In this document: in pieces, positions 19,919 through 28,527 of the stretch
How the letters are laid out: each line of letters starts with the position of its first letter
Position numbering within the stretch: position 1 is the stretch's first letter
From: Rubellimicrobium arenae
Lineage (GTDB): Bacteria; Pseudomonadota; Alphaproteobacteria; Rhodobacterales; Rhodobacteraceae
Reading direction: 5' to 3'
DNA: 64,000 nucleotides
Assembly: GCF_017916275.1 (NCBI RefSeq)
Contig: NZ_JAFMST010000001.1
Location: 434,001 to 498,000 of the forward strand
Made by a program: the position numbers and the translations under genes
Notes under the pieces: model-generated
Database searches by the model: none
The model's input: the letters and a program-made list of their open reading frames with translations, nothing else
Told to the model about the DNA's origin: nothing

Positions 19919-20560
19919 TCAGCGCGGAAGGGCCGCGGCCTCGGCGGCGAGCTTGGAAATGCCCGCCCAGTCGCCGGCACGGACCATGGCAGCCGGGGCC
20001 ACCCAGCTTCCGCCGACGCAGATCACGTTCGACAGCGCGAGGTAGGTGAGGGCGTTCGACAGCGACACCCCGCCCGTCGGACAGAACTGCACCTGCGGAA
20101 TCGGTGCGCCCCAAGCCTTGAGCGTGGGCACGCCGCCGTTTGCCTCGGCGGGGAAGAACTTCTGGACGGTGTAGCCGCGCTCCAGGAGCGCCATCGCCTC
20201 GGACGGGGTGGCGGCGCCCGGAAGCAGCGGCAGGTCGTTGGCCTCGCAGGCGTCCATGAGGCGGCGGGTCGCGCCCGGCGACACGCCAAAGGTCGCGCCG
20301 GCTTCCTTGGCGGCTTCGACATCCTTTTCGGTCAGCAGCGTGCCGGCCCCGACCACGCCGCCCGGCACCTTGGCCATCTCGCGGATGGCCTCGAGCGCGG
20401 CCGGGGTCCGCAGCGTCACCTCAAGGGCGGGAAGGCCGCCTGCAACCAGGGCTTGGGCCAGGCTCGCCGCATGGGCGGCGTCATCGATGACCAGCACAGG
20501 CACCACGGGCGCAAGGGCGCAGACGCGGGCGGTCAGCTCTGAGGCGTGGTCGGGGGTCAT
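19919..20560 (-). CDS. eda: 2-keto-3-deoxy-6-phosphogluconate aldolase
   Basis: A 213-residue class I aldolase. The Schiff-base lysine is Lys134 in GYTVQKFFPAE and the acid/base Glu47 lies in LPALEVTLRT; the phosphate-binding FCPTGGVS motif is intact. It splits KDPG into pyruvate and glyceraldehyde 3-phosphate, the last step of the Entner-Doudoroff route. It follows edd by 77 bases on the same strand. Confidence 0.96.
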   Translation of the reverse strand: MTPDHASELTARVCALAPVVPVLVIDDAAHAASLAQALVAGGLPALEVTLRTPAALEAIREMAKVPGGVVGAGTLLTEKDVEAAKEAGATFGVSPGATRRLMDACEANDLPLLPGAATPSEAMALLERGYTVQKFFPAEANGGVPTLKAWGAPIPQVQFCPTGGVSLSNALTYLALSNVICVGGSWVAPAAMVRAGDWAGISKLAAEAAALPR

Positions 20561-20637
20561 CTCGGGATCCTTTGCAGTGGACCCGGCGAAGGTCGGCGCC
20601 TTCGGCGGGCGAATGGACGACTATGGGGCCGGGGTCG

Positions 20638-22440
20638 CTAGAGGACGACCGCCGCGCCTTCCGTAGCGGGGCCGACGTTCCGACGGAAGACGGCAAACAG
20701 ATCGCGGCCCAGCCCGTCCTCGTTGTCGGACAGGTCCACAGGGTCGGCGGTGCGACCGGCCAGATCGGTCAGGCACTCCAGCCGGCCCGACGTGGCGTCG
20801 AGCCGCAGAAGGTCGCCGTCCCGGAGCAGCGACAGCGGGCCGCCGTCCGCCGCCTCGGGGGAGACATGGATCGCGGCCGGCACCTTGCCCGAAGCTCCGG
20901 ACATGCGGCCGTCGGTCACCAGCGCCACGCGATAGCCCCGGTCCTGGAGAACGGCCAGCACTGGGGTCAGCGCATGAAGCTCGGGCATGCCGTTGGCCTT
21001 GGGACCCTGGTAGCGGACCACGACGATGGTATCGCCCGTGAACTCCCCGGCCTTGAAGGCGGCCTTGACGGCGTCCTGGCTCTGGAAAACCCGGGCTGGA
21101 GCCTCGATGACCTGGCGCTCCGGCGCGACGGCGGACACCTTGATGACCGCGCGCCCCAGGTTGCCCGCCAGCTGCACGAGCCCGCCGCTGGGCTGGAACG
21201 GGTCCTTGGCCGGCCGGAGGATCCTGTCGTTCTCGCTCGCGCCCGGACCTTCGGCCCAGGTGAGCCGGCCATCCACGAGGCGTGGCTCCTTGGTATAAAG
21301 ATGGAGGCCGTCGCCGGCCACGGTCACCACATCCTCGTGGAGGAGCCCCGCGTCCAGGAGTTCCCCGATCATGAACTGGAGACCTCCGGCGGCGTGGAAA
21401 TGGTTCACGTCCGCGAGCCCGTTCGGATAGACCTTGGCCATCAGCGGCACCCGCGCCGAGATATCCGAGAAATCCTGCAGGTCGAGAAGGATGCCGGCCG
21501 CCCGCGCCATCGCGGGCAGGTGGAGCACGAGGTTCGTCGAGCCGCCGGTCGCCATGAGACCGACGATCCCGTTCACGAACGTCTTTTCGTCCAGGATATC
21601 GGCGATCGGGCGATACTCGTTGCCAAGCGACGTGATCGAGACCGAGCGTTCCGCGGCCGCCACGGTCAACGCGTCGCGCAGGGGGGTGTCGGGGTTGACG
21701 AAGCTGGCGCCCGGAAGATGCAGGCCCATGAACTCCATGAGCATCTGGTTCGTGTTCGCGGTGCCGTAGAAGGTGCAGGTGCCCGGGCCGTGGTAGGAGG
21801 CCATCTCGGCGGCCATCAGCTCCGCGCGCGTGGCCTCTCCGGTGGCGAAGCGCTGGCGGACCTTGGCCTTTTCGTCGTTCGGGATGCCCGAGGTCATGGG
21901 GCCGGCCGGGATGAAGATGCCCGGCACATGCCCGAAGCTGGCCGCCGCCATGACGAGGCCGGGGACGATCTTGTCGCAGATGCCGAGATACAGCGCAGAG
22001 TCGAAGGTGTTGTGCGACAGCGCCACCCCGGCAGCCAGCGCGATGACGTCGCGGGAGAAGAGCGACAGCTCCATGCCCGTCTGCCCCTGCGTGACGCCGT
22101 CGCACATGGCCGGAACGCCGCCCGCCACCTGCGCCGTGCCCCCGGCGCGGTTGATCGCCGCCTTGAGGATCGGCGGGTAACCCTCGTAGGGCTGGTGAGC
22201 CGAGAGCATGTCATTGTAGGCGGTCACGATGCCGACGTTCGGGACCCGTCCCTCGACGAGGGCCTCCTTCTGAGGGCCCATCGCGGCGTAGGCATGGGCC
22301 TGGTTGCCGCAGGCGAGGTGGGCCCGGCGGGTCCCCGCCTCCTGCGCGCGGGCGATCTTGTCCCGGTAGCGCGCCCGAGCTTGGGTCGAGCGTTCACGGA
22401 TCCGGTCGGTGACGGCGGCGATGGCGGAGTCGAGGGGCAT
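20638..22440 (-). CDS. edd: 6-phosphogluconate dehydratase
   Basis: A 600-residue protein of the IlvD/Edd family, the normal length for Edd. Iron-sulfur ligands lie in [15 protein letters not shown] and in [37 protein letters not shown] near the C-terminus is typical. It dehydrates 6-phosphogluconate to KDPG. It is first in an edd-eda operon, with a perfect TGTTAGCGCTAACA operator 42 bases ahead of its start. Confidence 0.96.
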   Translation of the reverse strand: MPLDSAIAAVTDRIRERSTQARARYRDKIARAQEAGTRRAHLACGNQAHAYAAMGPQKEALVEGRVPNVGIVTAYNDMLSAHQPYEGYPPILKAAINRAGGTAQVAGGVPAMCDGVTQGQTGMELSLFSRDVIALAAGVALSHNTFDSALYLGICDKIVPGLVMAAASFGHVPGIFIPAGPMTSGIPNDEKAKVRQRFATGEATRAELMAAEMASYHGPGTCTFYGTANTNQMLMEFMGLHLPGASFVNPDTPLRDALTVAAAERSVSITSLGNEYRPIADILDEKTFVNGIVGLMATGGSTNLVLHLPAMARAAGILLDLQDFSDISARVPLMAKVYPNGLADVNHFHAAGGLQFMIGELLDAGLLHEDVVTVAGDGLHLYTKEPRLVDGRLTWAEGPGASENDRILRPAKDPFQPSGGLVQLAGNLGRAVIKVSAVAPERQVIEAPARVFQSQDAVKAAFKAGEFTGDTIVVVRYQGPKANGMPELHALTPVLAVLQDRGYRVALVTDGRMSGASGKVPAAIHVSPEAADGGPLSLLRDGDLLRLDATSGRLECLTDLAGRTADPVDLSDNEDGLGRDLFAVFRRNVGPATEGAAVVL

Positions 22441-22481
22441 GGGAGTCCTCCTGGAGGCGACAAGAGGGATGTAGCATCGAC

Positions 22482-22495
22482 TGTTAGCGCTAACA
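22482..22495. promoter_or_regulatory. perfect 14-bp palindromic operator upstream of edd
   Basis: TGTTAGCGCTAACA is a perfect dyad centred 48 bases upstream of the edd start. It fits the TGTTA-N4-TAACA core bound by GntR-type members of the LacI family that control gluconate and Entner-Doudoroff genes in proteobacteria. No such regulator gene is in the window, so the regulator acts in trans. The position near the promoter suggests repression. Confidence 0.7.
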
Positions 22496-22600
22496 ATGCC
22501 TGGAAGGCGGGTTCAGCTGCGGTTCATCCGCGCAGGTCGGCTCATTGGGGGCGCCCGGCGGCCTCTTCCTCCGGCGGGTCCGGCGCTATATGGGGACCGC

Positions 22601-23812
22601 ATGACCGTGCCCCATTTCTTCGAGCCACCCTATCCCGTCGTCCGCCTGAGCCCCAAGGCCGAGGCGCGTGCCATCCGGCATGGCTTTCCGTGGATCTATG
22701 CGGGCGAGATGGTAATGGATCGCCGGACGAGTTCGCTGCTGCCCGGTGCGCTCGCCGTGCTGGAGGACAGCGAACGGCGTCCCATGGGGATCGTGACGGT
22801 CAACCCGCAGAGCAAGATCGTCGCCCGGATGCTGGACCAGGATCCTGCGGCCGTCATCGATGAGGACTGGCTCGCAAGGCGGCTGAACCGGGCCCTGGCC
22901 CATCGCGAGGCGCTGTACGACCAGCCGTTCTATCGTCTCGTCCATGCGGAGGCGGATGGGCTGCCGGGGGTGGTGATCGACCGCATGGGCGACCTCGCGG
23001 TCGTGCAGCCCAACGCGGCCTGGTCCGAGGCACTGATCGGTCCGTTGGTCTCCGCCCTGGCGCGGGTGACGGGCGTCACCCGGGTCGTCAAGAACGGCTC
23101 GGGCCGCGCCCGGTCGCTCGAGGGCCTGCCCGAGGAGATCGTCATGGCTCTGGGCGCCCCGCCCGAGGGGCCGATCCCGGTGCCGATGAACGGGGCGACC
23201 TATTTCGCCGACGTGCTGGGCGGGCAGAAGACGGGGCTCTTCTACGACCAGCGGCCGAACCATGCCTTCGCGGCAAGGCTGGCCCGGGGCGGGCGGGTGC
23301 TCGACGTCTTCAGCCATGTCGGCGGGTTCGGCCTCGCGGCTCTGGCGGGCGGCGCGGAATTCGCGCTCTGCGTGGATGCCTCGGACGCCGCCCTGACCCT
23401 CGCGCGGACCGGAGCCGAAGCCATGGGCGTTGGGGAGCGCTTCGACCGCCGGAAGGGCGATGCCTTCGAGGAAATGGAACGGCTCGCGGCCGAAGGGCAA
23501 CGGTTCGACGTCGTGGTCTGCGATCCTCCCGCCTTCGCGCCGTCCAAGAACGCCCTTGATGCCGGGCTCCGGGCCTACGAACGGGTCGCCCGTCTGGCGG
23601 CTCCGCTGGTGCGGGATGGCGGCTACCTGGGGCTCTGCTCCTGCTCGCACGCGGCGGACCTGGCCAAGTTCCGGGCCGCGTCGGCCCGCGGGATCGGGCG
23701 CGCGGGCCGGCGGGGCCAGATCATCTGGACCGGCTTTGCCGGGCCCGACCATCCGACCCTGCCGCACCTTGCGGAATCGGGCTACCTCAAGACGCTGTTC
23801 TTCCGGCTTTGA
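22601..23812 (+). CDS. class I SAM-dependent rRNA methyltransferase (RlmI/COG1092 type)
   Basis: A 403-residue enzyme. Residues 10-90 form a PUA-like RNA-binding domain (FPWIYAGEM); the middle is an EEHEE-like domain and the C-terminal half a Rossmann methyltransferase with VLDVFSHVGGFGLAALAGGAE, the catalytic DPPAFAPSKN and a CSCSH cysteine motif. These are m5C 23S rRNA methyltransferases in E. coli. The start MTVPHFFEPP at 22601 is preferred; a longer frame back to 22496 runs over the edd operator region. Its stop overlaps the TTG start of the PIN gene. Confidence 0.88.
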   Translation: MTVPHFFEPPYPVVRLSPKAEARAIRHGFPWIYAGEMVMDRRTSSLLPGALAVLEDSERRPMGIVTVNPQSKIVARMLDQDPAAVIDEDWLARRLNRALAHREALYDQPFYRLVHAEADGLPGVVIDRMGDLAVVQPNAAWSEALIGPLVSALARVTGVTRVVKNGSGRARSLEGLPEEIVMALGAPPEGPIPVPMNGATYFADVLGGQKTGLFYDQRPNHAFAARLARGGRVLDVFSHVGGFGLAALAGGAEFALCVDASDAALTLARTGAEAMGVGERFDRRKGDAFEEMERLAAEGQRFDVVVCDPPAFAPSKNALDAGLRAYERVARLAAPLVRDGGYLGLCSCSHAADLAKFRAASARGIGRAGRRGQIIWTGFAGPDHPTLPHLAESGYLKTLFFRL

Positions 23813-24369
23813 CCCGGCTGCGCGTCCTTCTGGACGCCTGCGTCCTGTATCCGACCGTCCTGCGGGAAATCCTGCTGGGCGCCGCCGGTGCGGGCCTCTT
23901 CACGCCACTCTGGTCCGCCCGCCTGCTGGAGGAATGGGCGAGGGCCGCCGCGCGCCTTGGGTCGGAGGGGGAGGCCGTCGCCCGAAGCGAGGTCGCCGCG
24001 ATGCTGGTCGGCTGGCCGGACGCGATGGTGTCCGGGGCCGAAGGGCTGGAGCGGCGGCTCTGGCTGCCCGACCCGGATGACGTGCATGTGCTCGCGGCGG
24101 CCGTGGCTGCCTCGGCGGATGCGATCCTGACCTTCAACGCCAAGGACTTCCCGCGCGGCGTCCTGGCCGAGGAAGGGCTGCTCCGGCTTGATCCCGATCA
24201 GTTCCTGTCCGAATTGGCCGAGAGGCATCCCGAGGTGCTGCGGCAGGTCGTGCAAGCCTCGGTCGACCGGGCGACACGCCTTTCGGGAGAGGCATGGACC
24301 GCGAAGACCTTGCTGAAGAAGGCGCGGCTGAACAGGCTGGCCAAGACGCTTGCGCGGCTCAGCGGGTGA
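23809..24369 (+). CDS. PIN-domain ribonuclease-like protein (Rhodobacter-type lone PIN family)
   Basis: A 186-residue protein. The start is TTG at 23809, overlapping the stop of the rRNA methyltransferase gene (TTGA), so it is probably translated by coupling. The PIN fold shows acidic active-site positions in VLLDACVLYP, LPDPDDVHVLAA and ILTFNAKDFP. A helical C-terminal extension of about 45 residues (SVDRATRLSGEAWTAKTLL) follows. PIN domains are Mg2+-dependent ribonucleases, often toxins, but no antitoxin gene is adjacent. The length and tail match a chromosomal family typical of Rhodobacteraceae. The 3' end overlaps the protease gene by 11 bases, antisense. Confidence 0.83.
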   Translation: MTRLRVLLDACVLYPTVLREILLGAAGAGLFTPLWSARLLEEWARAAARLGSEGEAVARSEVAAMLVGWPDAMVSGAEGLERRLWLPDPDDVHVLAAAVAASADAILTFNAKDFPRGVLAEEGLLRLDPDQFLSELAERHPEVLRQVVQASVDRATRLSGEAWTAKTLLKKARLNRLAKTLARLSG

Positions 24370-24946
24370 GCTTCAACTCGCCGTTGACGATCTCGATGCG
24401 GGAGAACCGCTGAAGGTAGCTCATCCCCAGCAGCGAGGATTCGAGGTCGCCATCGGTCACGACAGCGTGGACGTCATCATCCACGATCCCCTCCAGCGAC
24501 ACCTCGTCCAGCGTGACGCGGGCCGTGCGCACCTGGCCGTTCGCCGTCCCCGCGAGGCCCAGATAGGGAAGGCTCTCCGGATCGATCCCGGCGGCGCGCG
24601 CGTCGGTGCGGGACAGGACCATGTCGGTGGCGCCAGTATCCACGGTGAACACCACGGGCGCGCCATTCACCTGCAGCGTGAGGTAGTAGTGGCCATTCAT
24701 CGCGCGGGGGACGGTGACGGACTGGCCTTCGGGCGTGACGACCGCCTGCTGCGACGGGAGAACCGCCGACTTGATCTCGGGCCAAAGCCCGAAGACGGCG
24801 ATGGCACCCAGAAAGATCAGGACCCAGATGGCCGCCTGCGTCAGCACCTGCCCCATGCGGCCCCGGGACGCGACCAGATAGGCCCCCGCCACGAGCAGAA
24901 AGAGAAGACCGAGGTAGAGAAGGCTGGCGGTGTCGTCGGCGGACAT
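24359..24946 (-). CDS. membrane-anchored retropepsin-like aspartic protease (clan AA, TIGR02281 type)
   Basis: A 195-residue protein. The N-terminus has two membrane helices (about residues 8-25 and 33-55), then a periplasmic single-lobe aspartic protease domain with the active-site motif FTVDTGATDMVLS (DTGA) and the strand LGMSYLQRFSRIEI. Such single-lobe proteases must dimerise to be active. The start MSADDTASLL at 24946 is preferred. The same frame remains open into the 139-bp repeat copy B, where an alternative GTG start at 25102 would add 52 residues. Substrate unknown. Confidence 0.83.
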   Translation of the reverse strand: MSADDTASLLYLGLLFLLVAGAYLVASRGRMGQVLTQAAIWVLIFLGAIAVFGLWPEIKSAVLPSQQAVVTPEGQSVTVPRAMNGHYYLTLQVNGAPVVFTVDTGATDMVLSRTDARAAGIDPESLPYLGLAGTANGQVRTARVTLDEVSLEGIVDDDVHAVVTDGDLESSLLGMSYLQRFSRIEIVNGELKLTR

Positions 24947-25009
24947 GGGACAGATATGGGTGAGGGTGGCCCGAGGTGGAAGGGCCCTCGCCACGCGGTG
25001 AACCGGGGA

Positions 25010-25148
25010 GCCGGAAAAGAATTCGATCCCGCGGGGCCTCTGGGTGGCCCGGGCCTCCCGGCGTGCGGGGATGGCGGGGCGGTCCAGTCCGTCCGGGTTC
25101 ACGGCGCGGGCTTGAGTCTAAGGAGGGCGCGGGGCCCGGTATGTGGGC
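25010..25148 (-). repeat. 139-bp repeat, copy B (inverted relative to copy A at 2316-2454)
   Basis: This copy matches copy A over 139 bases with no mismatch visible. It lies in the 411-base gap between the protease start (24946) and the ABC-F stop (25358). On the minus strand it carries the GTG-started frame beginning Asn-Pro-Asp-Gly-Leu-Asp, here continuous with the protease gene frame. The rest of the gap shows only a CGGC-GCAAGC-GCCG hairpin (about 25176-25189) and a TGGTTAACCA palindrome at 25269-25278. Recombination between copies A and B would invert the 22.5 kb between them. Confidence 0.85.
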
Positions 25149-25357
25149 GGCTCAGAGTTGCGCGCCTATGGGCCTCGGCGCAAGCGCCGGGGCTGATGCC
25201 TGCTCATGGTTCCTGTTCCCCGGGCTGGGCCGGATGCTAAGTTGTGCTGGCAGCATCCTGGATTGGCGTGGTTAACCAACCGTGACCGCAACGCACGCCC
25301 GCCCCGGATCCCTGCAACGCCCAGGAGCCGGCCCGGGCGCCGCGCGGTGGTCCCGCG

Positions 25358-27208
25358 TCAGGCGGCTTCGGCCTGGTCCAGCTTTTCCTGGGCGGCCATC
25401 CACAGCTCCTCGGCGCGGTGGAGGCCGTCCATGATCTCGGCGTATTTCTTGTTCCAGGTTTCCAGCTCGCCCTTGCGGGCATCCTCATAGAGCTCGGGAT
25501 CGGCGAGCTTCTTGGCGAGCCTGTCCCGCATCTCCTCGATCTTCTTGAGGCGTTCCTCGCATTTGCGGACCTCGGACCGCAGCGCCAGGATCGCCTCGCG
25601 CGAGGGACGCGGGGTCTTGGGCTTTTCCACCACCTTCTCGGCGGGCTTGTCGCCGGCCAGGAGCATGGCCCGGTAGGCTTCGAGATCGTCCTCGTAGGGC
25701 CGCACCCGGCCATCCTTGACCAGCCAAAGCCGGTCCGCGACCATCGACAGCAGGTGCATGTCGTGGCTGACCAGGATCACGGCGCCGCTGTAGGCCGAAA
25801 GCGCCTCGACCAGGGCTTCGCGGCTCTCGATGTCGAGGTGGTTGGTCGGTTCGTCGAGGATGAGGAGGTGCGGCGCGTCCAGGGTCGCGAGAAGGAGCGA
25901 CAGGCGCGCCTTCTGACCCCCGGACAGGCGGCCCACCTCGGTCTCGGCCTGCGCGGCCAAAAGTCCGAATCCCGCCAGCCGGGCGCGGAGCCTGGACTGG
26001 TGCTCCTCGGGCCGGAGCCGCTGGATGTGCTGGAGCGGCGTCTCGTCGACGTGAAGCTCGTCCACCTGGTGCTGGGCGAAGAAGCCGATGCGGAGCTTGT
26101 TGGAGCGCGTCATGCGCCCTCGGGCCACGGCGAGCCGGTCGGACAGCATCTTGGCCAGCGTCGATTTCCCCTCGCCGTTGCGGCCCAGGAGCGCGATGCG
26201 GTCGTCCTGGTCGATGCGCAGGTTCAGGGAATGGAGCACGACGTGGTTGCCGTAGCCCACCGCCGCATCCTCGGTCGTGATGATCGGGGGCGACAGCTCC
26301 TCGGGCTCGGGGAAGGTGAAGATGGTGCGGGCGTCATCCTCGGGCAGCCGGATCGTTTCCATCCGGGCCAGCATCTTCACGCGGCTCTGCGCCTGCTTGG
26401 CCTTGGACGCCTTGGCCTTGAAGCGGTCCACGAAGGCCTGGAGGTGGGCGCGGCGCTCCTCCTGCTTCTTGGACTGCGCGATCAGGTTCGCCCGCTGCTC
26501 GGCCCGCTGGCGGGCGAACTGGTCGTAAGGCCCGTTCCAGTAGGTCAGCTTGCGTTCGCTGAGGTGCAGGATGCCGGTCACGGACCGGTTCAGCAGCTCG
26601 CGGTCGTGCGAGACGATGAGGACGGTGTGGGGATACTTGACGAGGTAGCTTTCGAGCCAGAGCGCGCCTTCGAGGTCGAGGTAGTTGGTCGGCTCGTCGA
26701 GCAGGAGGAGGTCGGGCTGCGAGAAGAGCACGGCGGCCAAGGCCACGCGCATCCGCCACCCCCCCGAGAAGGCGGAGCAGGGCATCCGCGTTTCCTCGTC
26801 CGTGAAGCCCAGGCCCTTGAGGATCGAGGTGGCCCGCGCCTCGCCGGACCAGGCGTCGATGTCGGCCAGCCGCATCTGGATCTCGGCGATGCGGTGGGGG
26901 TCCGTGGCCGTGTGGGATTCGTCCAGCAGCGCCGCGCGTTCGGTGTCCGCCGCGAGAACCGTGTCGAGAAGCGAGACCTCGTTGCCGGGGACCTCCTGCG
27001 CGACGCCTCCGATGCGGGCGCCCCGGGGCACCTCGATCGAGCCGGTGTCGAGCGTGAGCTCTCCCCGGATCAGGCGGAAGAGCGTGGTCTTGCCGGTGCC
27101 GTTGCGGCCCACGAGCCCGACCTTGTGGCCGGTGGGGATGGTGGCCGAGGCATGCTCGATCAGCGGGCGGCCTTCGACCGAATAGGAGATGTCGTCGAGG
27201 CGGAGCAT
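25358..27208 (-). CDS. ABC-F family ATPase (Uup/YheS-like translation factor)
   Basis: A 616-residue soluble protein with two ABC cassettes and no membrane segment. Walker A motifs are GRNGTGKTT (about residue 35) and GRNGEGKST; signatures are SGGWRMR and LSGGQKAR; Walker B motifs are LLLLDEPTNYLD and LLILDEPTNHLD. The linker between cassettes is Lys/Arg/Gln-rich, and a C-terminal coiled coil (AILALRSEVRKCEERLKKIEE) follows. ABC-F proteins act on the ribosome. The C-terminal coiled coil is Uup-like, and YheS is the other likely match. The start MLRLDDISY at 27208 is the normal family start; the frame stays open far upstream without family resemblance. Confidence 0.92.
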   Translation of the reverse strand: MLRLDDISYSVEGRPLIEHASATIPTGHKVGLVGRNGTGKTTLFRLIRGELTLDTGSIEVPRGARIGGVAQEVPGNEVSLLDTVLAADTERAALLDESHTATDPHRIAEIQMRLADIDAWSGEARATSILKGLGFTDEETRMPCSAFSGGWRMRVALAAVLFSQPDLLLLDEPTNYLDLEGALWLESYLVKYPHTVLIVSHDRELLNRSVTGILHLSERKLTYWNGPYDQFARQRAEQRANLIAQSKKQEERRAHLQAFVDRFKAKASKAKQAQSRVKMLARMETIRLPEDDARTIFTFPEPEELSPPIITTEDAAVGYGNHVVLHSLNLRIDQDDRIALLGRNGEGKSTLAKMLSDRLAVARGRMTRSNKLRIGFFAQHQVDELHVDETPLQHIQRLRPEEHQSRLRARLAGFGLLAAQAETEVGRLSGGQKARLSLLLATLDAPHLLILDEPTNHLDIESREALVEALSAYSGAVILVSHDMHLLSMVADRLWLVKDGRVRPYEDDLEAYRAMLLAGDKPAEKVVEKPKTPRPSREAILALRSEVRKCEERLKKIEEMRDRLAKKLADPELYEDARKGELETWNKKYAEIMDGLHRAEELWMAAQEKLDQAEAA

Positions 27209-27346
27209 GGAGCGAACCTTCGGGATGGGACGGGCGGGCGACCTGTGCCGCAACTGGGGGCGGGGCGTCAACCGGACTGACCGGGAACCCGCCGCATGAC
27301 GGGGGGTTTTGCCTTCGACGCAGGTCGCCGCGCGAGGAAGATGGCG

Positions 27347-27919
27347 ATGGAGGTCCCCCGGATCAAGCGCGCCGCCCCATGGGCCGAGGACGGATCGCAG
27401 CCGGCCGAGCCGGAGGTGGACCCCGGACCGCGGGGTATCCTGGTGCCCGAGGCGATGATGACCGAAGCGCCGCCGGGGATCCTGCCCGACGAGGGCCTGC
27501 CGGAGGGCTTCGATCCCGAGGACCAGCCGCAGGAGGCGGCCGAGGACCGCCTGAGGGCGGGCGGGTGCCTCTGCGGGGCGGTCCGCTACACCCTGCGGGG
27601 AGAGCCGACGGTCGTGGGCCTGTGCCATTGCGCGGATTGCCGGAAGGAGTCGGGCGGCGTGGCGGTGCATTTCGGGGACTGGCCGGCCTCGGCGGTGCGG
27701 ATCACGGGGCGGCTGGCGACGCATCGTGGGCGGAGCTTCTGCCCCGCCTGCGGGTCGCGCATCGTCCACCTGTCCCCGGACACGGCCGAGATCATGCTGG
27801 GGACGCTCGATGACCCGCCCAGCGACCTGCGGCCGGGGATCGAGATCTGGACGATCCGGCGCGAGCCGTGGCTGGCCCCCGTGCCCGGCGCGAAGCAGTT
27901 CGACCGCGACCCGCCCTGA
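27347..27919 (+). CDS. GFA family zinc protein with extended N-terminus
   Basis: The C-terminal 120 residues form a GFA (CENP-V/GFA) domain with zinc-ligand cysteines in [20 protein letters not shown] and FCPACGSR. The family was named for glutathione-dependent formaldehyde activation, but most members have no known reaction. Ahead of the domain lies an unusual 70-residue acidic, proline-rich region. ATG 27347 has GAGGA eight bases upstream; ATGs at 27341 and 27296 are in frame. The gene is divergent from the ABC-F gene and followed by ndk. Confidence 0.72.
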   Translation: MEVPRIKRAAPWAEDGSQPAEPEVDPGPRGILVPEAMMTEAPPGILPDEGLPEGFDPEDQPQEAAEDRLRAGGCLCGAVRYTLRGEPTVVGLCHCADCRKESGGVAVHFGDWPASAVRITGRLATHRGRSFCPACGSRIVHLSPDTAEIMLGTLDDPPSDLRPGIEIWTIRREPWLAPVPGAKQFDRDPP

Positions 27920-28002
27920 GGGGGTTCCCGGGCCCGGGCGGCCATGCTAGGGGCGCGCCCGGAACGCCTGGGCACGGGGCCCGGGCCTGCAAGGACGACA
28001 CC

Positions 28003-28425
28003 ATGGCCACCGAGCGCACCCTTTCGATCATCAAGCCCGACGCGACCCGCCGCAACCTGACGGGCAAGATCAACGCCAAGTTCGAGGACGCGGGCCTGCG
28101 CATCGTCGCGCAGAAGCGCATCCAGCTGACCAAGGCCCAGGCCGAGAAGTTCTACGCCGTCCACTCCGCCCGCCCGTTCTTCGGCGAGCTGACCGAGTTC
28201 ATGGCGTCGGGCCCGGTGGTGGTCCAGGTCCTCGAGGGCGAGGGCGCGGTGCTCAAGAACCGCGAAGTGATGGGCGCCACCAACCCGAAGGACGCCGCCC
28301 CGGGCACCATCCGCGCCGAGTTCGCGGAATCGGTCGGCGAGAACTCGGTCCACGGCTCTGATGCGCCCGAGACGGCCGCCGAGGAGATCGCGTTCTTCTT
28401 CTCGGGCCTCGAACTGGTCGGCTGA
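28003..28425 (+). CDS. ndk: nucleoside-diphosphate kinase
   Basis: A 140-residue enzyme of standard length. The phosphorylated histidine is His117 in NSVHGSDA, and the N-terminal [11 protein letters not shown] and the [11 protein letters not shown] segment are conserved. It exchanges phosphate between nucleoside di- and triphosphates. A clear rho-independent terminator follows 20 bases after the stop. Confidence 0.97.
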   Translation: MATERTLSIIKPDATRRNLTGKINAKFEDAGLRIVAQKRIQLTKAQAEKFYAVHSARPFFGELTEFMASGPVVVQVLEGEGAVLKNREVMGATNPKDAAPGTIRAEFAESVGENSVHGSDAPETAAEEIAFFFSGLELVG

Positions 28426-28445
28426 CGCCCGCCCTATGACGCTGG

Positions 28446-28482
28446 AAGGCCCGCGCCGGTCGGTTGCGGGCCTTTTTCTTTG
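28446..28482 (+). terminator. rho-independent terminator after ndk
   Basis: The stem AAGGCCCGC / GCGGGCCTT (28446-28454 with 28466-28474) is followed by a run of T residues (TTTTTCTTT). Confidence 0.85.
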
Positions 28483-28527
28483 CCCGAGCCTCGGGCAGGG
28501 TCGCGCCACACTGTCCAGGGGAGTCTC

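Noticed and set aside
20572-22863. 763-codon plus-strand frame opposite edd
   Set aside because: Antisense to a conserved dehydratase, with no motifs and a histidine/arginine-rich composition expected from the complementary strand of a GC-rich gene.
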